A stretch of 64,000 nucleotides of DNA from Gaeumannomyces sp. JS-464 (taxonomy: Eukaryota; Ascomycota; Sordariomycetes; Magnaporthales; Magnaporthaceae), in the NCBI GenBank assembly GCA_002197995.1, contig NGZR01000008.1, forward strand, positions 434,001 through 498,000, given 5' to 3'. This document shows positions 11,882-23,899 of the stretch, one piece after another. Below the pieces are notes generated by a model, which was not told where the DNA came from, did no database searches, and saw nothing but the letters and a program-made list of their open reading frames with translations. How positions within the stretch are numbered: position 1 is the stretch's first letter; every line of letters begins with the position of its first letter. The position numbers and the translations under genes are program-made.

Positions 11882-12821
11882 GCCTAATTATAGCCCATTT
11901 GGGTCCAGTGCTAATGAACTGCGCCTTTTAAAACACAAGTTTTATTAGCAACTTAGCGGCGCCTTTTAATAGTATTAAAAAAAGCGGTTTTAAGCGGGAA
12001 GGAAGCAAGTACGGTATTAACAAGTATTTAACGATTAAAATGGTAATAACTGGAATTAAATAAGGCTTGGAATGTGTGGCTGGATGGATTTTCTTTCCCC
12101 CCTTTTTTTTATTTTTTATTTTAAGAATATTTTACAAGCTTAAGCAAGCTAATCGAATAATAGTATTAATGTGTACGTCGTTTTGGTATATAAGGCTGGC
12201 TTTAAAAGGCTAACACAAACTGGAGATTAAGTTTATTGCGAAAGCCTTTAATGCGCTAACGATAACCCGCTCGATTTGGCAAAAATGTATGCACCGCTTT
12301 CCGCGAAAGGAGCCAACGCAGCAATCGAGTTACAAATAATGCATGTGGATGTCGCCCGGCTGTAAGCGAGGCGTATAATAAGCTAAAAAGGTGAAAAAGA
12401 AAAAAGAAATACCTTCCACTAAGTCGAAAATGGAATTAGTTAAAAGCACTTTCTCTTATAGTGGCCGTTTAATATGCATAAATGCTGGTAGATTTTGGTG
12501 GTTATAAGTACAAATATCAAAACCGAAACGAGTGTAGGTATGTGTAAAAAACATAAAATAATACATGCGCGCTTTTCAGGTCGCCTTTTCTTTGTACACA
12601 TCATTCCCGCAAGCCACGCTGATTGTCCCGCTGATTATCGTGGTCCAAAGTGGCCGCTTATATCAAGAACATCAGCCACACATCCCAGTGAGCTGCCGGA
12701 AAACGATCCTTACGGCCTAAGTAGCGGGCCGGCGTGGATCATCGTGATTAGGATCGCAAGACAAAAGCGATTCCCCGAGGGCCGTCAACTACGAAGCGAC
12801 TGACTTGCCAGATGGCTAAGT
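11882..12821. other. Border zone, repeat to GC island; no convincing gene
   Basis: GC content rises stepwise from RIP-like sequence to ordinary fungal sequence by about 12560. The right part is the 3' flank of the ribonuclease gene. A plus-strand open frame (12495-12803) has no recognisable family features and overlaps this flank, so I treat it as chance. Confidence 0.5.
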
Positions 12822-14435
<1,614 letters not shown>

Positions 14436-15357
14436 ATGAGTGACAACGCCTCGTCCAATCCAGCATACCAGCTGCTGCGACCGCTGGCACGTGCCCAGGC
14501 GGAGAGCGCTGCTGCGGAGCCTGATGCCACCAAGGCCGTCTTAGGGCTTTCGGACCTGGTCCGCAAGGCATCCTCGCTGGAGGCAGCTCCGTCGAGGACG
14601 TCGTTTTGACATTTGGCACGACCTCTTCGAGGTTGCTTCCGAGACGGAGCACCAGCGCCAGGACGGGCTCGTCGAGCTTCTGTCGCAACTGCGGCAGGCC
14701 TCCGTCTCGGGTGCCGACGGCGAGGCCCTGTCCGTCTCGAGCGATGGAAAGTCTGGGCGGATCTGCCTACAATGGGCTGGGTGGCCAGGGAGATTTGGAA
14801 CTTTGGTGAGTGGTGGCATCCTCCTCCGCGTGTCATACACATACATGACCTATATACGCCCTTTGTCGCTCCGCGTTTTGCTAACCGCAGGCTTCCATCC
14901 TGTTCATGGCCGGGGCTCAAAAGATGTTAGCGACCCCAACGCGACGGCGGGGCAGCAGACAAAGTTCAACAACCAGTCCGCCTTCTTGGCCCGCTTGACT
15001 GCGCGCTCCAACAAGGGCGACCCCAAGGACCCGTTCGACTACTCCATGTATGCTCTTTGGGCGTTGCGCGCCGCGTTCGAAACATCGCCGCAAGGTCAGG
15101 GCAACGTCGCCGTGATCAAGAACGCGGCGATCTGGCTTCGCTATGCCGGCCAGCGGTTGCGAGATCTGTCCTTGGCCGGCTGCGATCTCCCCGGGAGGAA
15201 CGGCGCTGCTGGTGAAATGCACGCCGCCAAGGAGTGGAAGGGCTTTTGTGAGCAGAGGTGGCTGGTTTGGAGGGATGGTTTCGAGGCCGCGATGGCCAAC
15301 AGCGCCGTGGACTCGGAGACTCGCGAGCTGATCCAAAGCGGGATAAACCTGCTCTGA
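14436..15357 (+). pseudogene. DUF3632-type fungal protein, one intron, apparently frameshifted
   Basis: Fungal protein of unknown function resembling DUF3632. Exon 1 starts at ATG 14436 (MSDNASSNPAYQLL) and runs to a GTGAGT donor at 14806. The intron ends at 14890 (GCTAACCGCAG) and exon 2 runs to TGA at 15357. Conserved-looking blocks are GGSSVEDVV then IWHDLFEVASETEHQRQDGL, KVWADLPTMGWVAREIWNF, SAFLARLTAR and a C-terminal WLVWRDGFEAAM...SETRELIQSG helix pair. Blocks in exon 1 lie in three different frames: a step near 14575, one near 14604 (T-run before GAC) and one near 14750 (AAGTC). Each is a one-base loss, and the starting frame hits TGA at 14607. Either the gene is a pseudogene or the sequence has indel errors. 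Composition is normal and there are no RIP-type stops, so RIP did not kill it. Confidence 0.7.
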
Positions 15358-15804
15358 TAACATGGATACCGGGCCCTATCGGCTGCTGCTGTAAAGAAAG
15401 CATTCCTCGCCTGGCCTCCATTTATATTCTCCATCTATCACCTAACATCCCGACAGTAGGAAGTGGGAAGCTGTGTTTTGTTTTATTTGTTTTTATTCAA
15501 GCAAGTTTCGTTAAACTTCTTTAAAAGCGCGGAATGCCACATCACACGGGAAAAAAAAGAAACAAACATTAAAAGAAACGGTCTATCTTCCTTTTGACAA
15601 CTCGGCTGCCGAACGTCCCGAAAGTCCTCCAAAGGTAGAGAGGCTCCCAGCTTGGGCAAAACCCAGAAGCAGCCTGACGGCCAGATCCCCCGTTGTCACA
15701 GCTTAACATGCTAACGTCTCGGGGCGACACGCTGACTTCTCTCCCACTACTCCATCTCCACTTAGCAGCGGCTTCCGGCCAAAACCATCTTTCAGCATAA
15801 CCGT
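15358..15804. other. Convergent 3' intergenic region
   Basis: About 450 bp between the stop of the DUF3632-type gene and the stop of the minus-strand transporter gene. It contains T-rich stretches (around 15475-15500) and an A-run (15550-15560) that could serve as 3' processing signals for the two convergent genes. I see no gene in it. Confidence 0.5.
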
Positions 15805-16424
15805 TTACGCCAATGGTGCAGCCTTCCCCTTCCGAGTAAACCACGAAGGGGGCTCGAAAGCGGGGTTCGCAATGATAGCCAACAATAGAAAACCGCCGAC
15901 CACAACAGCGGCAGTCGCTATAACAGGATCAGGGCGTCAGCCGTGCGTCTTTTTGCAAAAAGAAGAGAAAACACCCCTCCGTTCCACGAGACATAAAACT
16001 TACTGATAATAAATGTCCACCCGACTCTGGTGCTGTCGATTAACGGGATCACGACGCCGAGACTGACCGCGGCGAAGGAGTACTGAAACAAGTACTTGCT
16101 GCTTATCACCGACGCTTTGTACTCCGGGAGCACCTTTGCACGCCACTCCGTCAGCTAGGGGCTAACAACCATCGTTGTTCGGACTTAGAGGAGGGAACGA
16201 CCTACCTCCCGCATACGTGTTTAAGGAGCTAAATGCAGCCATTAACCCGAAACCCTGGAAGAAAGTGTCGGCAGCCGGCAGGGCCATGCCGCCGATTTCG
16301 TGCTGTATGCTCCAACCGTAAAGCAGCGTCCCAAACGGCATAACTACCAGCATGCACGGGAAACAAGTTTTTAACCTATCTTGGGGGATGCGCTTGCCGT
16401 TTCGCTTTTTAGGGCCTGTTTAAT
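15805..16424 (-). pseudogene. MFS transporter, C-terminal fragment cut off at repeat border
   Basis: C-terminal part of a fungal major facilitator superfamily permease. Exon pieces on the minus strand are 16424-16206, 16154-16004 and 15917-15805, with GT-AG introns of 51 and 86 bp. The first piece starts in a RIPQDRLK loop and has a helix with MPFGTLLYGWS and another ending FSSLNTY. The second has VISSKYLFQYSFAAVSLG and PLIDSTRVGWTF. The last encodes a final helix (VVVGGFLLLAIIANPAF) and a short cytosolic tail. The pattern YGW...NTY...SKYL.QY...GWTF is typical of these fungal drug/metabolite-type MFS proteins. The splice between pieces one and two does not keep frame unless one base is added or lost near 16207-16211. 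Upstream of about 16424 the frame hits a stop and becomes AT-rich, so the N-terminal two thirds is absent. Substrate unknown. Confidence 0.78.
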
Positions 16425-16665
16425 ACTATTGCGGTTTTTTGTTTTTTCCATACTATTTTTAAAAACTGCTTGAAAACTAGCTTGTAAATCCGAGCTAAAA
16501 AGGCCTGGATCCCGGTAAAAAGCTTAATAAATATAGCTTTTAACCTGCCAAAAGTACTTTTTTAACCAAGCTAACGAGTCGCTTAAATGGAAGCCTTGTA
16601 AGCCACGTAATGCTTTTAATTAAAAAGGTTTTAAAAGGGTTTAAAAAGGTTAAAAAATAATATAG
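16425..16665. other. AT-rich junction between the transporter remnant and element A1
   Basis: Moderately AT-rich, no coding frame, with short repeats of GGTTTTAAAAGGGTTTAAAAAGG type at 16627-16650. It separates the last recognisable transporter codons from the putative LTR of A1. It may be the decayed remainder of the transporter gene or of another repeat. Confidence 0.4.
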
Positions 16666-17153
16666 TGTTACGACCAAAACAAGGTGTAAAAGGGTTTAAT
16701 AGCGGGACGCGAAAAAAAAAACGGCTTAAAAAAAAACCCCTACCCCGCATTTGGCTTAGTTAAAAGCCACGTAATATTAAAATAATATGTGTAAAGGTCC
16801 TACAACGTAATGCACGCTTATAAGGACCTTGGTAAATTAATAAAGGTGCGCGATTATTGGCACCCAAAGTGATTGTTGGTTGTTTTTTTACTTTACTCGA
16901 TTGCGGGTTAGGGCCGGTGCGTAAGCCTAAAGCTATGGGGCACTAGTTACCACCCACGTGACTTTAGGCCACCTTTGATATAAATTAATAAACTACGAAA
17001 GGTAGGAAGTAAAAAGGGCTGCTTCGCAAATTTAAAAGCGGATCCGGCTATATACTGGCGGCGTAACTAGTGCGTTAGTGTAACGCGCTTCGGTAAGCTA
17101 CCAGCTACGGGCCGGAGCCCGTGGTTGCACTAATAAAAACCGACCTTTTAACA
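16666..17153 (-). repeat. Putative 3' LTR of A1 (488 bp, TGTTA...TAACA)
   Basis: Read on the minus strand it starts TGTTAAAAGGTC and ends TCGTAACA, the usual 5-bp inverted LTR termini. A G-rich tract (GGGCGGGTAAGGG, plus-strand complement 17158-17174) lies just upstream in the polypurine-tract position. A TATA-like GATATAAATT lies at about 16977. It is much less AT-rich than the body of A1. No second copy is visible in the window, so the LTR call rests on termini and position. Confidence 0.55.
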
Positions 17154-17337
17154 ATTCGGCCCTTACCCGCCCCTGTAAAGGTGGCACCTTCCTTAAACCC
17201 ACCAATTTTTAGCATTGCGTTATTATTGCACACTGCCAATTTGCATACAAATTTTTAACACCTGCCAATCCAGCGACCCAATACCAATAACACGCCTGCT
17301 AACGGCGCTAGCGACGGTAATATGCCGTTGCCAACAG

Positions 17338-17362
17338 CCCCCCCCCCCCCCCCCCCCCCCCC
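17338..17362. repeat. Poly-C run of 25
   Basis: Uninterrupted run of 25 cytosines (poly-G on the minus strand, the coding strand of A1), in the stretch between the chromodomain end and the putative LTR of A1. Its true length is uncertain in any assembly. Confidence 0.95.
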
Positions 17363-17391
17363 TTTTCCAAAAGGAGGCGCGCCCTTCCCTT

Positions 17392-20300
17392 TTAAAGCTT
17401 TGCCTTTCGCCGGCGCAAAACGTATTTCAGGGTCGGCTTTTGGCCAGCCGGGATTTCATCTTCCGGATGTTTAAGGTCCGTTTTGTTTTTCTGCCAAACC
17501 TCGTGCCAGTTTTTCAGCCGCTTTAAAAGGCCTGGCTGTTCCGAATAAGCTTTATAAAATGCGTACAGCACCGCCGGCGAGTTTTTAAAATTGCTAGCGT
17601 TGTAATACTTTGCATCCGAATCCCAGCCTTTCCATTGCACTTAGTATTGTAATTTCCTATGGTTAATTTTTAATAAAAGGATGTGGTTTACCTCCCACTT
17701 CTTTTTTTTAAATACTATTTTCGTTTCCGGCTTTAAAGGTTTTTAGCTTGGGAGTGGGTTGTCGGGATACTTTTTTAGCTTATTCGCGTGAAAAACTTTT
17801 AAACCTCGCTACCCGTTCGGCATTTCCAATTCGAACGAGTGGCTTTATATAACCGCGACCTAATAGTATTATCGAGTTATAAGGAAATTTAGCTTATCGT
17901 TTGGTCGGTTCGGTGGGTTCGTTTTTTTAAAAATAAATACCTAGTTTTTTACCTTAAAATCGTTTTTTTTGCGGTGCTTATTAGCTTGCTCCGTTATATA
18001 ACGTTATAACTTTTTCAAAACCGCCTTCGCACGTTTTACGTACTTTTAAAAGCGGTTAGTTATAGTTTAGCCTTTTATTTAAAAAAACGTTTTATTATAA
18101 GCATTTTTTCAATTCCACGGTTTTTTTATGCCAATTGTAATAGTTTATTAGGGGAAAGCTCGTGGTTATTTCGTAAAATAACATGTTTTTTAAAGCTTTA
18201 TACCGGAATAAAGCTTGCGTTTATTTTAATGCAAAAATAGCTTTATTTAGTTATCCTAATAATGGTTAACGTATATGCGTAATTTTTAATCGACGTATTT
18301 GTTTATAATTTCCGTTTAATTTATTAATTAAAAAATACTTATGGAAAAAGGCGCTAATTAATGCTTAATATTTTAACAAGCTTATTTATTAAATCGGTTA
18401 CGAATTAAAAGCTTTTAATTTAATGTTTACAATTATTAGCATTTCGTAATTATAAAACGGTTTTTAATAATACCATATTAAAGCTGCGTTTCGTGTTATA
18501 ACCGTTTAGTAATATAAATAGTTTATAACTTTTTCTTTAAGCAGTTAATAATAATTAGCGCGTTATTATATTCCTTTTTATTTTTAAGTATGCTTTTAAA
18601 ATCCATTATAAAGTGCTATTTTAACCGTTTAAAAATAAAAAAGGAGTGTAAAAGTTTTAAGGTTTTATTTCGAAGGGTTTTAGCAAATCGGTAAACGCAG
18701 TTGGCGACGTATTTATTAACGTTTGCGCTTTGCCTTTTCCATTAGTATAAAGCTCCTATTAAGCGTTTTGTTTTATTTTTACCCGGGTATGCGAAAGGCA
18801 GTTTATCGTAAACTTTTCGAATAATTCGAACCGGTAGCGTAAAGTTGTTAACCGGGATTATAAAGCGGCCTTTTTTTAACAAATACCTTTTTTTAATTAA
18901 GCTTTAAAAAGCATTACCGTTTCGAGCATTTTATCGGTTTTTTAAAAATGGCAAAGGTAAGGTTAGCTCGAAATATAAGGTTTATTAATATTATTAACGC
19001 GAAAAAAAGCCTTTTCGAAATGCCGTATTAGCTTTATCAGTTGTAATTAATTTTAACTTAAAAATGCGTAACGTTTTTTTTACTTTTTGTTTTAATTTTT
19101 AAATAGCTAGTTTTTTCGTTTTCCGCGTTAAAACGTTCGTTACGTTTTTACCTTTTAACTTATATTAAATTACGAAATAGTACTGGGATAAAAATGTTAT
19201 TTAACTTGCTTATTTTATATTTAGTTAACGTTTCGTGGAAAATTATTCCAACATTCGGTAATTAGTAATAATTTTAAAAGGTTTCGTTTGTTAACTGCCG
19301 ATTAATTCGGCTTTTTAAATTTTAAAGCCCCGAATTACTATTAGGAGTTTTTTGTTATAAACTTCGTAATTTAGCTCGGCACCGTTTACAGTTTTCGAAT
19401 AAAAAGTTATAAAGTGCTAATCCTTTTCGCCTTTTTCCTGCTGGCTTAATATCCTTGCTATTATTTCGTTCGACGCGTTTATTTCCATTCGTATAACGAG
19501 GTGCTATCGGTAATGCTTTAATATAAGGGTTGCAAAAAATCGCTTTTTTAAAGCGTTAAAAACTTATTAACATTTGGAAAACCATTTAAAAAGTACGTCC
19601 TTTTTCGTTAATTGCGTTAAAAGTTTCGTAAAACGATTATATTTCGAAATAAATTTGCGGTAAAAGTTATAAAAGCTTAAAAACGATTAAATCCTTTTTA
19701 CTATTAAAAGCTTCTTTTAATCCCGAACGACGGTCGTTTTTTTTAAAGCTAATAACCACGTTTTAAATTTTAATAATAAATTTTAAAATTTTTATTATTC
19801 CATATAACATTCGCACTTTTTAAAGTCGGTTTAAAAACCGGTTTTTATAATCGTTTTAAAACTTTTCGCACGTGTTGCTTATGCTCGGCTTTAATATTAA
19901 ACCAAATTAAAATGTTATTAATATATGCCGAGCAAAAATCCTTTAAATAATTTATTAAAACGTTATTAATGTATTTTTAAAAAGTGGTTAAACCGTTAAT
20001 TAAACCGAAAAGTAGCACTTTGTATTTAAAAATGCTATAACAAGTGCGGAAAGTCGTTAAATCCTTATTACCGGCGGCTATCCAAATACGGTAAAAGGTT
20101 TAACGAATGTTTGTTTTCGTAAAAATGCGGCGTTTTTAATCCTAGCTAATATTTTTTCGATTAGCGGTAATAACTAAACATCCTTTTTAATAATAGCGTT
20201 TAGTTTTTAATAATCTACGCAAAAACGCAAAAATCCATCGCTTTTATATGCGAAAAATAAGCGCTATTTATTATGCGTTGCTAGGTTTAATAAAGCCTTT

Positions 20301-21691
20301 TTAAAAAAAACTTTTTTAAATATTTTTTGCACGTTTTTAGCTTTTTTAAAAACATTTTGTAAAGCGGGTTATATGTAAAATCCTTTAATAGGCTTGTTAA
20401 TTTTAAACGGTGGTATACGCTTTTTTTTAAACAGGGGTATTTCGTTAAACTTAACATTGTTAAAGCTTTTTAACAAATCCCAATATTCCAAAAAAAAACC
20501 GTTTTTAATACGCGTTATTAAAGTACTTTATCGTCGTAAAAAAATAGCTTTTTCGCCCGGGCCGATTCCCGTTTTTTAGAAATAAACTTATTTAAATCGT
20601 GGAAATTAATTACCGCTAAGTTAATGTTTTCCCTCGCTAGGTTTTTAACTACCCGTCGAAAGCTTACCACGCTTAGTACGGTTACGTCGAAAAGTTAATG
20701 CTTATATTAACCAATCGAATTTCGTTTAAAAATGTAAATCTTTTGCCCGTTTTGGTTATAATAGGGAAAAAAAGCCCTTTTAAAACCTTTCGGGTTTAAA
20801 ATTACGGTTCGAAAAGTGGGCGGGGGTAAAAATCCCCGCTAATTTTCGTTTTATTTTAATTAAATCCTTTTTTAAAATTTCCTTTTAATTATGCTTGGCA
20901 AAATTTAAAGCGGCCATTTAAAAGTTTTAAATAACCTGTTTAAAAAGCTTTAAAACGGGTTCCGATAATCGCCGTTTTTAATTAGTTGCAACTTTTATAA
21001 TCGGGCGCGAATAGCGGTTAAAACCTATTATCGTTCGCTAAGCTTTAATCCGGGGTTTAACGTAATTTTAAGTTTAACCCGCGTTTATTTAAAAGTTTTT
21101 TGTTTTTTTAATTAGCGATGTTTTTTTTCGAATTTAAAGTTATAACCGCGTATTTCGTTATTTTAACGAACCTTTTTAAGTAAATAACTTTCGCTAGCGT
21201 TTATTTTAATATCGTAAATATTTTTTTAAAGCAGTATTACTTTTAAAAAAATAAGCTATCGTTTATAACAATCCATTAGGGTGTTGTAATAATTTAGAAT
21301 TTTTTTTTCCATTATTAAATTATAATGCATATTAATAACCAAAAAGGGGATTTTAAAAAATAACCGCTGTTATATTTTAAAAAAAGGCGATTAAAGCTAC
21401 ATTTATTACTTACTTGTTTTAACTTTTATAATCGCCGATTATTTAATGTTTAAAATTAATAATGCGGCGAGGTTTAAACTTTATAAGCTTTTTCGCGAAA
21501 TTTAAACTTATAAAAAGGTATTCGTTTACTCCGGTATTAATAAACGCTATAGCAAAAAAAAATTCGTTAATTACTATGTTAAAAATTAAAATTATAAAGT
21601 CTTTTTTAAAATATTTAGCAAAAAAGTTATTAGGAATTTTTTTTACGTTAAACACTATTATTAACATTTTTAATTTTAAAATAAAATCTAA
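17392..21691 (-). pseudogene. A1 pol (RT, RNase H, integrase, chromodomain-like end), RIPed
   Basis: Retroelement polyprotein on the minus strand. Near 20200 it reads the gypsy reverse transcriptase block RFCVDY, with the following Arg codon as a stop, then KLNAI and a PLIEK-like block. Near 18700-18800 it reads a zinc-binding integrase segment with AYPGKNKT and LIGALY, then PFEIK-type text. The last 82 codons (17640-17392) form an intact frame beginning MQWKGWDSDAKYYNASNFK. This resembles the chromodomain-like C-terminus of fungal gypsy integrases, which targets integration to heterochromatin. Upstream of 17640 the frames are closed by RIP-type stops. The 5' part of pol and protease lie against C1. 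Confidence 0.8.
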
Positions 21692-21879
21692 TGTAATAGG
21701 CTGGGCTAATAAGTGGTAGCCAGTAGGAGTTAAAGTAATGTTATTTTGTAAAATAAAAAAAATAGGAAAAAAAAAAGTCGGCTTAATCCCGAAAGCTATC
21801 CCCAGTTATATATGCATAAAAACGGCTTAAAGGTAACCCTTAAGCCTTTTACCCGTGCTATTAGCACGGAACCATAATA
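21692..21879 (-). repeat. C1 3' LTR (188 bp)
   Basis: Starts TGTAATAGGCT and ends CATAATA, where the CA end of the other copy has become TA. It contains the short inverted repeat CCGTGCTATTAGCACGG (21854-21870) and a shared GTCGGCTTAATCCCG block with 28885-29073 and with both LTRs of C2. Confidence 0.92.
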
Positions 21880-23700
21880 TAGCCCCTTTTTCCGAGTGTT
21901 GGCCGCGTTCCGGGTCGTTGCTTTTAAATTAGCGAATGCCTATTTAAATGCGCGGCTGTTAACCAGCGTTTTTATATCGCAAAGCTATCGGTTAATTTGT
22001 TTTAGCTCGCTATATAATGGATATTGCTAAATCGGAAGTTGTTAGCCTTGTTTAGCCTAGTTAGCTGCCCGGTAGTCGCCGCCGTAACGAAAGGCTATTA
22101 GTGTTGCCTTACTTAGTTAGCTGCTTGCTAGTTACCGTCGTTTTAAAACGTGTCGGTCCCGTTTTGCTTAGCCGGCTGTTTGCTGTTCGTTGCCGTTTTG
22201 GTTGGGTGTTGCTTATAGGTTGGGGTGCGTTTGTCGTTTTTGTTAAATTATTATAGCCTCGCGTTATGTTTGGTTTTTTTCCCTCGCGCTTTTTATAAAC
22301 TTCCGTCCCGGCTTCGCGTTTTTTATAAAAACCTCCCATTTTACGCCCTTTTTTTTTCTTTTATTTCCATAACGCCGTATACCATTTCCGCTCGTAATGT
22401 TAATAATTTCCCGCGATTTCGCGTTCGTTTTTTTTTTGCTTTGCGCTTGTTTTTTAATTATCGCGATTTTAGTTTCGTGCTTTTTCGGGCCCGTTTTTTT
22501 TGCGCTTTTGCCCGTTTTTAACCTCCTTTTGCCGCTGTTATGGCTATCGTTGCATTTAGCTCCGGCGGTGGTAATTTTCCAGGTTGCTAGCTTAGCGATT
22601 TGGACCTCCTTAATAAGGTAAGTCCGTTTTGCTCCCGTTAACCTGCCGCCGTTAACCCGCTTTTGTTTTAGCACCGCCGCGATAAAAAGAACTTTAGCCG
22701 CCGTCGCGTGGCTAATACGAACGAGATTTTTAAAAATTCGAACGACGAAAAGCACGCGGCTCCTTTCCATATCGAGTTCGAATGTGACAATTGTTTTTCG
22801 AAAGTTAAAACCACGGGTTAAACGGCTTGCGGCAAACACCGCTTTGGTTAAGCTTGCGATTGTTGCCGTCGTGGTAAAAGCGAGGCTTGCGTTATTTCGA
22901 ACAAGGCTTATACCTTTTCGCCGAGTTTGCGCCATGCTTATCGCGATATGCTTGCCTTTACCGCGGGCGACGCGTATTATAAATATAAGGGTGTTACTTT
23001 CGGCAAAAGTCGGCGTTTCGTTTTAACCCGGGAGTTCCTTTTTGCTTATTAACGTTGGCAGCGAAAATTGGACCGGGCTAATTAGGCTTAAACCTAGTAA
23101 TAGGTTTAATAAACGTTAGCTTTTAGCTAAAACCTTGCCTTTCCCGCCATTTTTGGAACTCCTTTACGACGTAAACCTAACAATTAGCAAATGCAAAATT
23201 ACTTCGTTCGCGGTTTCCAGTTTATTTATGTAAATTACGCTTTCGGCTTTTATTTTTGCATTGCGCGTTTTAGTGCTAACCTTCGGCTAGCGTGCTAACG
23301 AGGCGGCTTCGCGTTGTTAAAAGGCGTAAACGGATCGTTTGCTTTTTGCGGTCGACTTGTTTGCCGAGTTTATTCGAGGCGCTAATAAGCGCCCCGCGCT
23401 TTTTAAGCGTTACGTTGTTTTGCCGGCCGCGGCACGCCTCGCGCTTTTTGCTAACCGCGGCATTGTGGTACTTACGCCCCGGCTTTATAGTCGCTCGTCG
23501 TCCTCGATTAATAACGTTTTCCAAGCTCGCGATATTCGCTCGCGCCGGGGCTACCTCGCCGGCGAGCAGCTACGTTATAAAAACGATACTGCTTACGTTA
23601 CTGCTTTTATCGATTTAACTTATAGCGGCGAGGCGAATTCGAACGACGAGAAGGATAAGCTTTATAACGCTCGTGCTGGCCGCCGTTAAAAGCGTAACCT
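21880..23700 (-). pseudogene. C1 additional coding-like region between pol and 3' LTR, unrecognised
   Basis: A region of about 1.8 kb downstream of pol, clearly less AT-rich than the rest of C1, with fairly long open stretches on the minus strand (22935-22264, 23524-23276, 22339-22109). In one minus-strand frame over about 22250-22800, the stops I checked are all TAA or TAG where CAA/CAG would give a Gln/Glu/Arg/Lys-rich hydrophilic protein. I infer that this was the true frame before RIP. C2 has the same region at 51920-53700. I do not recognise a domain, and standard gypsy elements of fungi end pol close to the LTR. It may be a third ORF or captured host sequence. Confidence 0.5.
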
Positions 23701-23899
23701 GGGTTTTTGTTATTGTGGTAGCGTTTAGGGTTTTTATTTTTGTTTTTGCCGTAGCGAGCCGGCGTGCTTTTTTCGGTTAAAACCGGCGTGCTTTTTTTTT
23801 TTTTGCTTTGTTTGGCGTTTAGGTTTAGCGTTTTCGTATTTATTAAATATTAATGCAGGTTAGCTTGCTTTCGTAAATTTTCCTAATATTAGCGTTTTG

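Noticed and set aside
12495..12803. Plus-strand frame of 102 codons left of the ribonuclease gene
   Set aside because: No family features, begins in AT-rich border sequence and lies in the 3' flank of the minus-strand ribonuclease gene; more likely chance.
22225..22621. Phe/Leu-rich plus-strand frames inside C1
   Set aside because: Antisense shadow of the Lys/Gln-rich minus-strand coding-like region; C is oriented minus.
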